From Rutstroemia sp. NJR-2017a BVV2 (lineage: Eukaryota; Ascomycota; Leotiomycetes; Helotiales; Rutstroemiaceae): a stretch of 64,000 nucleotides of DNA. A model generated the notes under the pieces. That model worked only from the letters and a program-made list of their open reading frames with translations, ran no database searches and was not told the origin of the DNA. Positions 11,535 through 25,519 of the stretch are shown here, in pieces (within the stretch, counting starts at the first letter, position 1; every line of letters starts with the position of its first letter). The stretch is taken from contig NJPS01000005.1 in assembly GCA_002946415.1 (NCBI GenBank), positions 174,888 to 238,887 of the forward strand, given 5' to 3'. The translations under genes were made by a program, and so were the position numbers.

Positions 11535-13250
11535 CTTATTCTTATATAAATTAGTAATTCTAATATATTCTTTATTCTAGTTATTATCGAAAAATATTAT
11601 CTAGCGAATTTAACTTTTCTCGATAATTATAATATAGTATATTTAGTTAATAATATTTCATTTTTTAATAATAACAAAATCATAAATATTAATAATAATA
11701 ATATTATCGAATATAATATTTTATCACTTCAAATTATTAGATATAGTATCTATATAATTAAGAAAATTCTCAATAAAGTAAATAATCTAAAAATTAAAAA
11801 TCTTATATTAATTAATATAGCAATTGTTTTTGGATTTTATATAAATATTATTTCTGAATTATATTTACAAATATCGGATTTATAGATATATAGTTTTGAT
11901 AATATATTAAGATATAGTCTAATAGAGAAAAATATAATTATTATTATTCTCTTTTATATATATAATCTAATATTCTTGGAATTCAAGAAAGTTTTTTTTA
12001 TCTAATTGTTATATACTTTATTCTTATAAATTATACTATAATAATATATCCAATCTTGAGTTATAAAATTAGAAAATACTATAATCGATTTTAAGATTCT
12101 ATACTAATATAGTTAGATTTAGCTTAAATATAATATAACTATATAGAATATCTTGGTAAAATCGCTTTGGAGAAATTAATAAATAGAATAAAAGAAGTAA
12201 AAATTAAAAGGATTTCTTAGATTAATTATAAAGGCTATTCTCAAGTATATACTAAATAGGTTATTAATTATTAGTTTAAAAATCGGTAATCTAGATAACT
12301 TTTTTATAAGATTATATAGAATCTTTTCAATTTTCCGAAAGTATTTAATAATTATAAATAATTCTTAATAATCAAAGAAATATATAATAATAAAATCTTT
12401 GAATTTCTACTAATCTAGAAAACTTATCTAGAAATATTCTATATTATTACTATTTTTGAGATATAGATAAAATATCAATATAATTTATTTATATATATTA
12501 TTAAATAAGATAATAATATTTTAGTAATTGGAATTAAAGATTATATTAACTTTAAGATCTGGACTAAATAAGAAAGGATTAAAATAAAACTATTATTAAT
12601 AAATATCTATTAATCAAATAATATTATAAAAAGAATAAAATAAGAGATTATTATCAAATTAATTAAGATATAGATCTAAATAAACTTTCTTTCTAATCTT
12701 TAGTCTAAGATTATAACTATAATAATATATTTCTATAATATCAGTTTATTAGAAATAAGAGATTTCAGAACTTTAAATAAAGTTCTCGATTTATAGTTTT
12801 AGTAATACTTTAGATAATATAATTCTATATTAATTATAAAAATCTATATAGATTTATAACTAGATTAGAATAGAATATATTATTTAGATATTATATTTAT
12901 CTTTTTAATAAAGATAGGAAATTGAATATAAATAAGAAATTATATAAAGTGAATTCTCAAACTTATCTAGAATATCTAATAAATTATATATCTAGTATAC
13001 TATTTTATAAAATCTAGATTTCTATACTTAAATAGATTATTATTACTTAAAATATTAAGTTTAACAAAAATATCTTCTATTCTAAAAAAGCTAAATCTAA
13101 AGAAACTACTTCTAAAAAATATTTAAAAGAAATATCTCGGTTATTAGATATTTATATAGTCGAAAATCTTAATAAATCAATTTTCAAAAATAATAATATA
13201 ATTGATCTTATACTTTCTACTAGAAAAATTACTTTATAATCTATTAATTA
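11535..13250 (+). pseudogene. Copia protease and integrase
   Basis: The gag-pol frame resumes after T1. Near 11610-11680 the reading Leu-Asp-Asn-Tyr ... Tyr-Leu-Val-Asn-Asn-Ile-Ser-Phe-Phe matches the Copia protease DSG motif and the following block, with mutated residues. Around 12140-12260 is the GAG-pre-integrase region (Glu-Lys-Leu-Ile-Asn-Arg). The integrase core follows to about 12950, with catalytic acidic residues too degraded to assign. Stops are TAA/TAG throughout. The protease would have released Gag and Pol and the integrase inserted the cDNA. Confidence 0.6.
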
Positions 13251-13849
13251 GTAGAAAGTCTATAAATAGAATTTAGAAATAAATAATAATCTTAATAAAG
13301 ATAATAATAAAAATCCTTCTAGTAATTTATAATCTAAAGATAATAATCTATATCTCAAAGAAAATAATAAAAGTCTAGATAAATATTAATTTGAAAATTA
13401 GTTTTTAGATTAGATAGTTAGTAATATTATAATTTAATCTAATACTAGTAAAGAATTAACTAATTTTTATAATATCTTATTATTAGTTAGAATAGATAAT
13501 TAGATACTAAATAATTCCATATGAATTGATAAATTGGAAATTAAAATATCAATTAAGTTTAGGAATAAGATAAACTTCGAATATTATAATATTATCGATA
13601 TTCTATATAGAGAATATAAAGATAGTTTAGATAATAAATCTTTCTAGCTAATATACTTTATAATTGAAGATATTCTATATAATCTTATATACACTATATA
13701 TAATAATAATAGTTTATATAAATAAAAAGAGATTAAAATAGTTTAATCTAATAACTTTCTATTATTAGATAAAAAAGATTAACTATTTAAGAAATTAAAA
13801 TTTGTTATTGAAATCTTTATAAAAAGATCGGATATATTTAAGAAAATTC

Positions 13850-14960
13850 TTTTAAAAATCGAACTATTTATTTATAAAGTAAATAGATTTATCTCTAAGT
13901 TCGAAATATATAAACAAAGATATTACTATTAGAGATATAATAAGAAAATTATTAATATATTTATTAAAATAATAATTACTTAATTATTTAAAAGAAATAT
14001 TAAAAACCTCAATAAATTTCATAATATATTGTGGCCTAATTAGCCGAATATAGATAAAGATAAAGAAAATAGAGAATTTGTAATATTCTATAATATAATA
14101 GCTACTATAATTGCAAACAAATAAAAGAAATCTATATTGAATATAATATAGTTACCTAAAATCTATATTAGCTAAACTTAAAAACTTCCGAAATATTATT
14201 ATAATCTTGATAACTATTTTCTAAAAATTATTTTTAAAATAGATTATAATTAGGAGATCAGTAATCTAAAAATACGAAATATATAAAAAGAGATATTGAT
14301 TAATATAATTAATATTAAACCAATCTCTTTCAAGTAAATATTTATTTACAAAATCGATTAAGATAAATATATAATATATTATAGATTATATCTTATAATT
14401 AGGAATAATCTTTAGATTAAAAGTATAATTAAATCAATCTATATAATAATATTTATTTTTTATTCTTTTCGAATCATTATAGCTATTATTACTAAACTCG
14501 ATTTAGAAACTAAGTAATATAATATAGTAAATACTTTTGTAAATATACTAAGAGATCTAAATAATAAACTAATTATATATTATCTTCTTGATAGATATAA
14601 AATAGAAAGTAAAGTTATAATTATCAACTATATATTTTATAATTTCCGAGATTCTTTAATAATCTGATTCAAAGATTTTACTAATATATTTAGAAAACTT
14701 AGAAAGAAATTATATTTTAATAAGCTTTATATTCTAATTAGTAATAACTATAAGATATTAGTATTATTTTTTATCGATAATATTTAGATTATTTATAATA
14801 AATCCTATATAACTAAAATCGAGAAGATTATTGATAGAATCTAATCTATATATAAACTATATAAAATAAATAATATAGAATAGTTCTTAGATATATATAT
14901 TATTAGAGATTATATTCAAAAGAAATTATAACTTATATATAATATCTATATTGAGAAGAT
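13850..14960 (+). pseudogene. Copia reverse transcriptase
   Basis: The plus-strand reading includes Thr-Lys-Leu-Asp-Leu-Glu-Thr-Lys near 14490 and Val-Asn-Thr-Phe-Val-Asn near 14530, corresponding to the conserved Copia DLE..QYDVVNAF-type block. The catalytic box at 14770-14781 reads Phe-Ile-Asp-Asn, where Copia has Tyr-Val-Asp-Asp; it is followed by Ile-stop-Ile-Ile-Tyr-Asn-Lys. Loss of the second Asp abolishes polymerase activity. Order after integrase confirms Copia rather than Gypsy. Confidence 0.8.
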
Positions 14961-15019
14961 TGTTTAGAAATTTAACTTTACTAATAATAAAATAATAAAT
15001 ATTCTACTTTCTATTATAG

Positions 15020-15745
15020 AATTCAAGAAAAATAATAATATAGTAATTAAATCTAAGATTAAGGAATACAAAAAACAAAATCGAATCGATTTTATATATA
15101 ATAATAATCTTATATATAGATATTACTTTTATTATCTCTTAACTAAATCATTTTCTAACTAATTCCTTAGAGAAATATATTATAATTACTAATTATTATA
15201 TTCGGTATTTATAGGATATAAGATATCTTATAATTAAATATAGTATAGATTTATTAATTTAACTATTTATTACTTCAGATATTTCCTTTATAGATAATAA
15301 TAAAATAAGATAATTATTATAAAAATATATTATATCTTTATATAATAAACTAATTATCTAAAAAGCTTTTAATAAAATATAGTTATTATTTCTATTACTA
15401 AGATAGAGTTTCTAAATATAGAATATATAGCAAAAGAAATAATAATAATAAAACAATTATTTAAAAAACTCGAACTAGTTATTCTAGAATCTATAATAAT
15501 CTATTATAATAATATTTAGATAATCTAGTTAGTAGTTAGTAAGAATAAGCGAATTTCTATTAAACTATATTATATTGATATCTAGAATATATAGCTTTGA
15601 TAGATGTATATAAAAAGATTGTTTGATATTATATATCTCTCTATATAAGATATATCTATAAATAAACTTACTAAGAATCTTATATATTAGTAATTTAAAT
15701 ACTTCTATATTTATCAAAATTTATAGAATATAAAAGATAAAATTG
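15020..15745 (+). pseudogene. Copia RNase H and Pol C-terminus
   Basis: Around 15390-15480 the frame reads Ser-Ile-Thr-Lys-Ile-Glu-Phe-Leu, then Glu-Tyr-Ile-Ala-Lys-Glu and Lys-Gln-Leu-Phe-Lys-Lys-Leu-Glu-Leu, the hallmark Copia RNase H block. It is followed by Tyr-Tyr-Asn-Asn (about 15500), a Tyr-Ile-Asp-Ile motif where Copia has RHIDI (15570-15580), and a Leu-Thr-Lys block near 15665. The frame fades at about 15745. The 3' LTR would normally follow within a few hundred bases but is instead about 3.4 kb away after subtracting nested elements. Confidence 0.8.
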
Positions 15746-15786
15746 AAAAGATTGCTAAAATAGTTAAATTATTATAAAATATATTT

Positions 15787-17236
15787 TCATTTATTATATT
15801 TTATTATTGATATTAATAAAGTCTTTGAGATTATCAATATTATCTTATTAACTATATTACTAATATTGATTTTGGTATAAAGATAAATAGAATATAGAAA
15901 TAATATTTAGAAAAATAACTTGAAATAAGCTAACTATAATAACTAATTAGCCGAATTTATTTAAGATTGATAAATATTACTAAGATTTGTAATTAGAATA
16001 GAGAAATAAATAGCTAATACTAATAAAGATATTTTTAAAATAAGTAACTAATATTAGATTAATCTCTAAAATAAATTTTTAAATAGTTTTGAGATCAATA
16101 CTTAATATTATAATTATTAATTAGATAGTAATCTAATTAATATAAATAAGTAATCTTTATAACTACAATTATATAATTATATTGATAATAATATATAATT
16201 TACTAAATATATCAATATTTTTATATAGATAACTAATATTTATAATATATTTTTAGTAATATAGAAATTAATTATTTATTCTATTTATTTACTTTATAAT
16301 ACTTTTATATACTTTTTCATAATTATTTCACAAAAATAATATTAATTTAAGTTTAATAAATCTATTTCAACTAATTAGCAAAAACCGAAGCTATTTACAA
16401 AAACTATTTATAAAAGATCTTTATATTATTCTTAGTTAATTTCACTATATTTCAATCTATTATCTAAATAATATATTACCAAATAGAAAACCTTATTATA
16501 ATCTTTATCTTAATTCTAGAATTACTAAACTAGCTAAGTTAAAATCTTAGTAGTATTATTAGAAGATATATAAAAACTAATTAATTCTTAAAAGGATTAG
16601 ATAATAGAATAATAAGATAAACTAATATTTGATTAATAAGAAATAGAAGAAGAATTAGAAGAAAGAGAAAAAAAAGAAATAATAGATTTCTTATAAAATA
16701 AAGAATAAACCAAAAAAGATTTTTGAAGTTACTTATATTCAAAATAGTAAAGAGAAATATCTAAAGTTTTAAGAATAGATAAATATATATAATTACTATA
16801 AGAAATAGAACTAGAATAATTATAAAAAAGAGTTTTGAATTAGAGATAATTTAATATAGAAAATACTTTATTATAAATAAAGTAGCGAGAACTATGAAAA
16901 TAAGTTTTAATAGAATCTCTATTAATAAAAATATTATTATTATCTTTATTATTATTATTATTAATTTTATTACTATCTAACTTAACTATAGTTATATCTA
17001 AATTAGTTGTAATCTATTTCAATTAATAAATTAATAAGTCCTTAATATATTTAAATAGACTAGTTATTTCAAACTTAGTTTTCCAAAATTGATAAATAAT
17101 ACTGAACTTCTATTTAAGTATTAGTAATAATATATTTGAAAAAGATAGATTAATTTATAATTACACTATTATTAATCTTATTCTCAAATTTAGTAATAAA
17201 GAAAGTAATAGTTTCGAGAAATTAATTAGATCTTAA
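15787..17236 (-). pseudogene. Antisense RIP-degraded open frame in Copia 3' region, unknown
   Basis: On the minus strand one frame runs about 484 codons from 17238 to a TGA at 15787-15789 with 36 TAA/TAG codons but no TGA. RIP creates TAA/TAG from CAA/CAG, so TAA/TAG can be read as former Gln. The implied protein is rich in Tyr, Ser, Ile and Asn, with an Asn-rich run (about 16925-16965), a Ser-rich run (about 16640-16670) and a central Gln-rich part. Its N-terminal side may continue at 23091 beyond LINE D, but three frames there look equally possible. I recognise no domain. It could be an antisense ORF of the Copia, part of an unrecognised nested element, or chance. Confidence 0.35.
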
Positions 17237-17311
17237 GATTAATCTATATTTGATTGATTGATTGATTTATCATTTTAACGACTTTTTTGAGTCTAAAACT
17301 ATAGTAGGTCG

Positions 17312-17334
17312 GCTAGCGGCTGAAGGCCGCTAGC
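17312..17334 (-). other. LINE 3' UTR stem-loop (copy D)
   Basis: A perfect 9-bp stem with a TGAAG loop, identical to the hairpins of copies C and O, although the surrounding LINE body has accumulated many mutations. Confidence 0.8.
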
Positions 17335-17487
17335 AGCTAAATATAAATAGTATTTAAATATATTTTTAAGCCAAATAGTATCAAGAGATGGTGAGGAACT
17401 AGTCCTAGTAAATAAAAATAACTAAAGTAATGAAAATATTAATTTGATAAAAATGAAAATAAAATCTTTCCAATTTAAATATCCAAT

Positions 17488-17775
17488 CTAATCCTCAACT
17501 AGCTCTCGAGCTAGATAATATTTTCGGGTACAAATTTTTATCTCGCTTAAATAAGCGATGCTAGCTTCGATTCCGGAGGTAGTATTAAGAAGAAATAGAA
17601 GTGATAAATAATTTATAGCTAATTTGTCTTTTAGCTTGCTCCGAGCTAGGCTAAAATGAGAATAACTTAAAAGTAAATATTCAGAAGTCTCTTTTGCTTT
17701 ACAAATATATTTATTAGTACTAGTATACTCTAATAAATATAAATATGATTTTAAATAACTATATCTGATTTTCAA
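17488..17775 (-). pseudogene. LINE ORF2 C-terminal segment (copy D)
   Basis: This 95-codon open stretch is homologous to 2961-3248. The knuckle is partly lost: the first Cys and the Glu-Thr block remain, but the His and final Cys positions read Tyr. Absence of Trp and scarcity of Gln explain why RIP has not introduced stops here. It is not an independent gene. Confidence 0.85.
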
Positions 17776-18949
17776 CTAGAAGAAAATACTAGTAGTAGCT
17801 CTTTTAGTCGAATTTGGGATTTGGATACAATTTCGAGAAATAGATTCAAAAATTTTTAAATAACTAGTCGAGCTAAGTAAGCTAGTTTCCGATATAGTTT
17901 CCAAAGTTTTTAAAAGAGATTCTGATTACTTTTGATTTTTAATTTGCTTAATTTGAGCTCCCAAATAGTTGAGACTAGTTATTTAGATTACTAGGTCCAT
18001 TTTAGTTCCCGATTTGGCTAGTAGATCTATTTTTTCGTTGCCTAGTACCTCGAAATAGCCTAGAACCTAAGCTAATTTGATTTTAGTTTTTTTTCTAACT
18101 ATTTCTCGGTTAGTTTTGTATACTAGTATTATTTGATTTTACTCTAATTTATCACTAAATGATTTTAACCTTTATAAAGCAGTTTGATTATCTGAGAAAA
18201 TAGTAAATTCTTGATCTTTTTGAACTATTTCGTTTATTAGTTTAATTCCTTTAGTTATTCTAGCTAGTTCGCTATTATAAACTAGCTAACTAATCCCAAT
18301 ATTTCAACTAGATTTCTAAATTAGGTTCTGATTAGAGTTAAAAAGAACTAAACTAATTCCGATTCTTTTTTGATCTACTAGTTCTAATCTATTTATATAG
18401 ATTGAGTATTGGTTTGGAGTTAGTAAAATAATCGAGTTTTTATAATTTTCAGCTTCTAATTCTTTAGATAACTTACTAATTTCAACCGAATAAGGAATAG
18501 TTACTTAAGATAAAAATTTAAAAGAACTAATTGATTCCAAATACTGAAAGTAGATTAGTAGATATATTAAGTATCTAATTTGCTTTATTTAGATTATTTT
18601 GGCTAGTTCTTTTTAGATTGATACTGAATAGTCCTGGAACTGATTATTAATTTTCGATTTAGTTTAAATTTCTTTGAAAATTAGATAATTTTCAGTTATT
18701 TTGAGAGTTCTAAATATATATTAATAACTAGTAGTATTTAAGTAAGTCTGAGGAGATACTAATATAGTTTCTACTTTTATAGGAACTATTGGACTAGTTC
18801 TAAATACTTTAAGGATTTTCCGAAAAGCCAAATTTTGTAAATATTGAAATTAACTTTTAAATTTAGTTTATTCTTTCTACTATATAAAGGACTTATAATC
18901 TAAGATACTAGTAACGCAAAAAATATATAACTAATATATTACAAAAAGT

Positions 18950-20010
18950 GAAAATCTATTTTCGATATTAGCTAATTAATTAGCTCTCAAAAAAGCTGAT
19001 TTAGCTTAATTAATTCTAATTGAGATATATTGGTTGAAGTTTAAAATATTATCAAACTAGATATCTAGCTATTTCACTATTTTTGAGAATTGTATTAATT
19101 GATTATTCGGTAAATTAACCGAATTAGTCTCAATAGTTCCTTATTTACTCCCGAAAAAGTAAATTAGCTCTATTTTTGTTAAATCGAATTCGATACTATT
19201 AGTTTCTCCCAAGATATATAACTTACTAGCTTCTTTTTCTAGAATTTTGTAATTCTTTTTGAGATTAGTTAAGCTAGTAGTTAGTATAATATTATCTATA
19301 TATAATTAGATTAAAGTAGAAATCGATAGAAAAAACTCTTTAATATAAATTAAAAAGAGAATTAGTAAGATTGGATTACCTTGGAGGATACTAGTTAAAA
19401 TAGACTGAAATTGCTCGATTTGGCTATCAAAACTTAAACAAAGTAGTTGATATTCTAAGAAGTAACTAATTTAAGTAATTAAGTTAATTAGTAGTTTTAA
19501 TTTTTTTAAAATAACTAATAGTTAGTTTTTTGAGATATAGTCGAAAGCTCTTTTAATATCTAAAAATAAAACCGATATTTTATATTCTTTTAAATAATTT
19601 TCTTGAATCTTATTTACTAATAGTAATCTAATATCAATAACTGATTTTTTAAATCTTTTATTAATTTGGGAATTATATAACAAGCTAGTTGTTTTAGCTA
19701 AATACCTTAATCTTTTTATTAATATTCTTTTATTTATTTTGCCTAAATAATTGAGAAATGAGATTACTCTATAAACTTTTGGAACTAAATAATTAGATTT
19801 AATTAGTTTTTTGAAAATAGCTCTAGTTACTTATTTCTAGTATCGGAGATAATATCTAAGATCGATTAGATAAATAAAAACTTTATAAAATATCTCAGGA
19901 ATAACTAAATAAACTTTATTGATAATTTCTTAAATAATTCTATTAGGTTCTAGTATTTTCCCTTTGATTTTAGTTAAATAAACTAATACTAATTTGGTAC
20001 TAGCTAGTTT
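18950..20010 (-). pseudogene. LINE ORF2 reverse transcriptase (copy D)
   Basis: The minus-strand reading holds the conserved reverse transcriptase blocks seen more clearly in copy F: the Asp-Ile-Lys...Phe-Asp block (about 19545-19580), the Leu-Ile-Leu-Phe-Leu-Ile-Tyr block (about 19340-19370) and the active site at 19291-19302 (Tyr-Ile-Asp-Asn). Numerous TAA/TAG stops make it non-functional. Endonuclease lies upstream (to the right) and RNase H downstream. Confidence 0.75.
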
Positions 20011-23000
20011 AGGCTAGTTCTAGTTAACTACTTTATACTCTTTCTAATTAAAACTAATCGAACTAAGAAGTTGAAGAAAGAGAATAGTTTTCAAAATAGT
20101 TTCTTTTTCTTTAAAAGTAGTTTTATCTAAAATAACTAGAAGAGATTAATTGAAGTAGGATTTGATATAACTAAAAGTTTTAAATACTAATTTAGAATTA
20201 TTGTTTTTAAAAAAAGCATTTTAATAATCCTTTTTAACTAGTTTTATCTTTAAAAAGTACTGATTCCAAACTAATCGATATTATTCTTGATAAAAATCTT
20301 AACTAATTTAATTATTTTGGATTTTTAATTTTCTCTGAATTAGTATCATCGATTTTTTTAAACTTTTTAATTTAGAAATCTACTAAGGTTTAGTTTTTAG
20401 ACTAAGTTTAGTTTTTGGAATAGCTTTATTTACTATTAGTTGAACTAGTAATAATAGTTCCGAACTAATCAATTCTAGATAATTTTGTACTACTTTATCT
20501 AATTTCAGACCTAGCCGAATGAAATCAGAAAGGGAACTAGCTAGAATAGTTAATTTCTTTATAATTTTGACTAAATAGTTTGAAAAAAGTTCTCAATTTA
20601 CTAACTTAGTATTAAAATAAGTACTAGCTAATTTTTATCTATTTAGAAGTATTAGCTCTTTTTTCTCTTTTAAAGTAAATAAAATCGGTAAATAGTCAGA
20701 TTCCAAGTTAATTAATATTTGCTAGTTATTAATATATCTGGCTAATACTTATATAATTAATATAAGATCTAAAACTAATTCGTTAGTCTCTTTAAAAAAT
20801 ATAATAATCTTAAGTTTATTAATTAGTTCCAAATTTTGTTTTTCAATCTATCAAACTAACTTAGTATTAGCTTAATTACTTCAGTTACTTGGATTCTATC
20901 AAAGATAATAAAGATTAAAATTATTCAAAATAAATAAATTAGTCGAAATAGTTCTAGATAGTAAACTCTTTTCTACTATTTTAATCGAAGTTTCTTCGAT
21001 TTAGCTAGTTTCGTTATAAATATTAACTAGTTCGAGTATATTGTTTTCTTCGACTACTAATAGAACTAGTAGATTAAGATCGATATTCGAAGAAACTAGT
21101 ATAATATTAGATATATAGATCTTCGAGATATAAATAAGTATTCGAGATTTGAATTCTATAGTAACTAAAAGGATTTAATTAAAATTATTATAAAAAATCG
21201 ATTGATTATTTAAGTAATCTGGATTTTCATTTATAATCCAAAACTCTTAGATTAATAATAAATCGATTTTTAGTTTAATAGTTAACTATAGTACTAATTT
21301 AGTTATAACCGAACTTCAATTTAGATTTATTTAGAAGATTCAAGTATTTATACTAATTATAGATTAGTTTCTTTGATAGTTTTATATATTTTATACTCTT
21401 TAGAAATAGAAATATAATTATTTTTGTAATTAATATATTTTGATACTAAATAGGAATATTTTTAGTTATTTTAGTTATAAATTAAGTAATAATACTAACT
21501 AGTAATATAGAATTCGCTATAAAAACTATATTTAATCTCTTTTCAACAAAATTTAGCTAAATATCTAAATCCTTAGTATTTAGTATACTAAGTAGATCTA
21601 GAAGTAATAAGAAACTTTTTAGTTCTAATACTAATTCTAGTTATCTAAATTTGGTTTCTTATATATTTCTCAATTTCTGTTTTAATAGCAAAAGATATTA
21701 CTACTGATTTTCTTTATTTAATAACTCGATTTTCTGCTAAAGATAACCAATATAATATACTAATTAGTTTTAAATTTAGATTAGAATTAAAAGTCTTTAG
21801 TTTATCTAATATTAATTCTATTCTATAAGATATATTGAAATCCTAAATTGGGATACTATAGAATACTATTTTATATCAAAATTCATCTTTTAAATATAAT
21901 TTAAAAATAATTAAATATTTCTAAATAACTCTTTTCTCAAGTAGAAAATCAGAAATAAAAGAAGCAATTATAATAATTACTAGATTCTTTTTATTACTAA
22001 TAGTAATAATCGAGGAAACTATTAGTTTTTTAATATTTTTATCTAAAAAGGTTTTATTAATAGTATTTTATAGAACTAGTACCGAAAAAAGAATATCGAG
22101 ATCTTAAATCAAAATTAGTTGATTTTGGACTTTAGTTTTTTTAATAGTTTTATTGATACTAATTCAGTTTCCAAGATTACTATTATTATCTATTAGTACT
22201 ATTAAAGCAAAAGAGGATCTAGAAGATAATTTAGTTAAAGGAATAATCGAAATAGTAATAGTAGTAATTAAATTAGATTGGATTTGAGAAGGGTTTTTGA
22301 GAATTATAATATTAGTTTTATTAGTAGTACTAGCTACTTTTGTTTTAGCTTCGATTTTTTATATAGTATATTCCAAATTATTAATCTAAGAAACTAGTTA
22401 ATTAATAACTTTTTGTAGCTTTCCTGATTTAATATATTTTCTAAATATCTCGATTAAATCGAGAATTTGAGTTTGTTTATTATATAATTTAGTAGCTGAA
22501 TATACTTCGATTAATAAATTATATATTTGAAGAATTTTAATACTAGCTAGATCCAGAGTAGTTAATTCAATAATAGAGAAATAGATAGTTTTATTTAGTT
22601 TAGAAGAAATAAAGGGATTAGTCTATTTCGGAAGATAATAGGTATTTCTACTAGGTTTAGTAGTAGTACTTATAGTAGTATTAAATAGATCTAAATTGAA
22701 AATCTTATTTAAACTAGATATATCCAAGTTTGAGTTGAAAATCGAAGTAGTTAGTAATATAGGACTATTATCTATCTCTATATTAATATTAATAAAAGGA
22801 AAGAATTGAATAATAATATTACTAGTAGGTCCAGAAGTATATTGATAAGTTGGGATTAAAGAAGATTCGATTTAGATAGAATTTTGGAAGATTAAAATTT
22901 CTAAATCCACTATTTTAGCTATAACGATAATATCTCGATAACTAGTAGATATATTATTAAGTAGACTAGTAAATTCGATCTGCAGAAATATATATAGTCG

Positions 23001-23090
23001 GATTTTATATTGGGTTTGATGATTTTGGATTCGGAATTGTTTTTGCTATATATTTTTTTTGAATAGATAATTTTTGATTAATCTATATTT

Positions 23091-23623
23091 CTTTATAATA
23101 TAATTTTAGTAATATTTTCCTTTATTACTATTTCTTTTATTATAATAATAACTTTTCTCTATATTCTTCAAAATAGCAAAAATATAAATAATATATAGAA
23201 TTATATAATATTTTCTATAATTACTAATATTATTATACTTCTACTAACAAATAATTAAATTAATAAATTCTAAACTATCTATCATTATCTTTATTTTATA
23301 TTCTATAACTAGTAGAATATTATCTTTAAATTCAAACTTTTGAAAGAATAAAATAAAAACTTATTATAGAACTATTAATTGAAATAATAATTAGTGATTT
23401 TTATAATATAAAGTCGGAGAATTAAACTAAATTCTAGAATAAAGAATTAAAGAGATATTATAATTATTATAACTAAAGTAACTATCTTAATCGAAATAAG
23501 AATTTTGTAAAGAACTTATTATATTAAATATCTAACTTTTATTATATCTAGATAAGGAATATATATAGTATTAGTAATATTATTAATTAAAATCTTTATA
23601 ATAATTACTTAATTATAAAAAAC
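23091..23623. other. Copia 3' region, unassigned middle piece
   Basis: This piece of the Copia 3' region lies between LINEs D and F. It is about 85% A+T by eye, and no domain, repeat or clear frame could be assigned. On the minus strand two or three competing frames look open apart from TAA/TAG, and one could be the N-terminal side of the antisense frame ending at 15787. Confidence 0.6.
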
Positions 23624-23699
23624 TTAATAATAACTTCAAGCAAAAATACTTGAAAAAACAATTCCGAATCCAAAATCATCAAATCCAATATAAAATCCA

Positions 23700-25420
23700 A
23701 CTATATATACTTTTATAGATCGAATCTACTAATCTACTTAGTAATATATTTACTAATTATCGAGATATTATCATTATAGTTAAAATAGCAGATTTGGAAA
23801 TTTCAATCTCTCAAAATCCTATTTAAATCGAATCTTCTTTAACTTCAACTTATTAATATATTTTTGGATTTATTAGTAATATTATTATTCGATCTTCTCT
23901 TTCTATTAATATCGATATAGAGATAAATAATAATTCTATATTACTAATTACTTCGATTTTCAATCCAAACTTAGATATATCTAGCTTAAATAAGATTTTC
24001 AATTCGGATCTATTTAATATTATTATAAGTATTACTACTGGATTTAGTAGAAATATCTACTATCTTTTGAAATAAATTAATTTCTTTACTTCTTCTAAAT
24101 TAAACAAAACTATCTATTTCTCTATTATTGAACTAACTACTTTAGATTTAGCTAATATCAAAATTCTCTAGATATATAATTTGTTAATCGAAATATATTT
24201 AGTTACTAAATCATATAATAAACAAACTTAAATTCTCGATTTAATCGAAATATTTAGAGAATATACTAAATTAAAAAAATTATAAAAGATTATTAATTAA
24301 TTAGCTTCTTAGATTAATAATTTGGAATATATTATATAAAAAATCGAAGCTAAAACAAAAGCAGTTAGTACTACTAGTAAAACTAATATTATAATTCTCA
24401 AAAACTTTTCTTAAATCCAATCTAATTCAATTACTATTATTACTACTTCGATTATTCCTTTAGCTAAATTATTTTCTAGATCCTCTTTTATCTTAGTAAT
24501 ACTAGTAGATAATAATAGTAATCCTGGAAATTAGATTAGTATTAATAAAACTACTAAGAAAGCTAAAGTTCAAAATCGACTAATTTTGATTCAAGATTTC
24601 AATATCCCTTTCTCGGTACTAGTTTTATAAAATACTATTAATAAAACTTTCTTAGATAAAAATATTAAAGAACTAATAATTTCCTCGATTACTATTATTA
24701 GTAATAAGAAAAATCTAGTAATTACTATAAATACTTTTTTTATTTCCGATATTCTACTTAAGAAAAGAACTATTTGGAAGTATTTAATTACTTTTAAATT
24801 ATATTTAAAAGATGAACTTTAGTATAAAATAATATTCTATAATATCCTAATTTAGGATTTCAATATATCTTATAGAATAAAGTTAGTATTAGATAAACTA
24901 AAGATTTTTAATACTAATTTAAATTCAAAACCAATTAGTATATTATATTAGTTATCTTTAATAGAAAATCGAATTATTAAATAAAGAGGATTAATAATAA
25001 TATCTTTTGTTACTAAAATAGAAATCGAGAGATATATAAAAAACTAGATTTAGATAACTGGAATTAGTATTAGAATTGAAAAACTTCTTATTATTTCTAA
25101 ATCTACTTAATATACTAAATACTAAGGATTTGGATATTTAGCTATATTTTATCGAAAAGAGACTAAATATAGTTTTTATAGCGAATCTTATATTACTAGT
25201 TAGTATTATTATTCGATTTGTAATCAAAATAGCCAAAAATATTTCTATTTAATACCAAAATATACTAACTACAAAAATAATTATATTTTTATTTCTAAAG
25301 AGTGTGAAATATATAAAACTATTAAAGAAACTAATCTATAATTAGTATAAATACTCGAATTTTCTAAATAAATCTAAATCGAAATTCAGTTATAACTGAA
25401 TTAGTACTATAGTTAGTTAT
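23700..25420 (+). pseudogene. LINE ORF1, Gag-like with zinc knuckles (copy F)
   Basis: This plus-strand frame is interrupted by TAA/TAG. The C-terminal part (25090-25320) carries a row of CCHC-type knuckles in which most Cys codons now read Tyr. Readable landmarks are Gln-Gly-Phe-Gly-Tyr-Leu-Ala-Ile-Phe-Tyr, an intact Ser-Ile-Cys-Asn-Gln, and Asn-Tyr-Ile-Phe-Ile-Ser-Lys-Glu-Cys-Glu near 25285-25315. The last matches the NHxxxSKEC-type knuckle of LINE ORF1 proteins. The product would have bound LINE RNA. The N-terminal half is Ser/Thr/Ile-rich without a recognised domain. Confidence 0.7.
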
Positions 25421-25519
25421 TAAGCTAAAAATCGATTTATTATTAATCTAAAAACCTTGGATTATAAGTGAAAATCCAGATTATTCAAATAATCGATCGA
25501 TTTCTTATAATAGTTTCAA

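Larger units (their letters stand above)
17252..23075 (-). mobile_element. LINE family 1 copy D, full length
   Basis: This 5,824-bp minus-strand LINE has a perfect 15-bp duplication, GATTAATCTATATTT, at 17237-17251 and 23076-23090. From the right it carries a short 5' UTR, ORF1 (about 23000-21300), and ORF2 with endonuclease (about 21200-20650), reverse transcriptase (about 20000-18950) and RNase H (about 18900-18000). The C-terminal knuckle (17775-17488), hairpin and GATT tail follow. The active site at 19291-19302 reads Tyr-Ile-Asp-Asn. It is inserted in the Copia 3' region. Confidence 0.94.
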
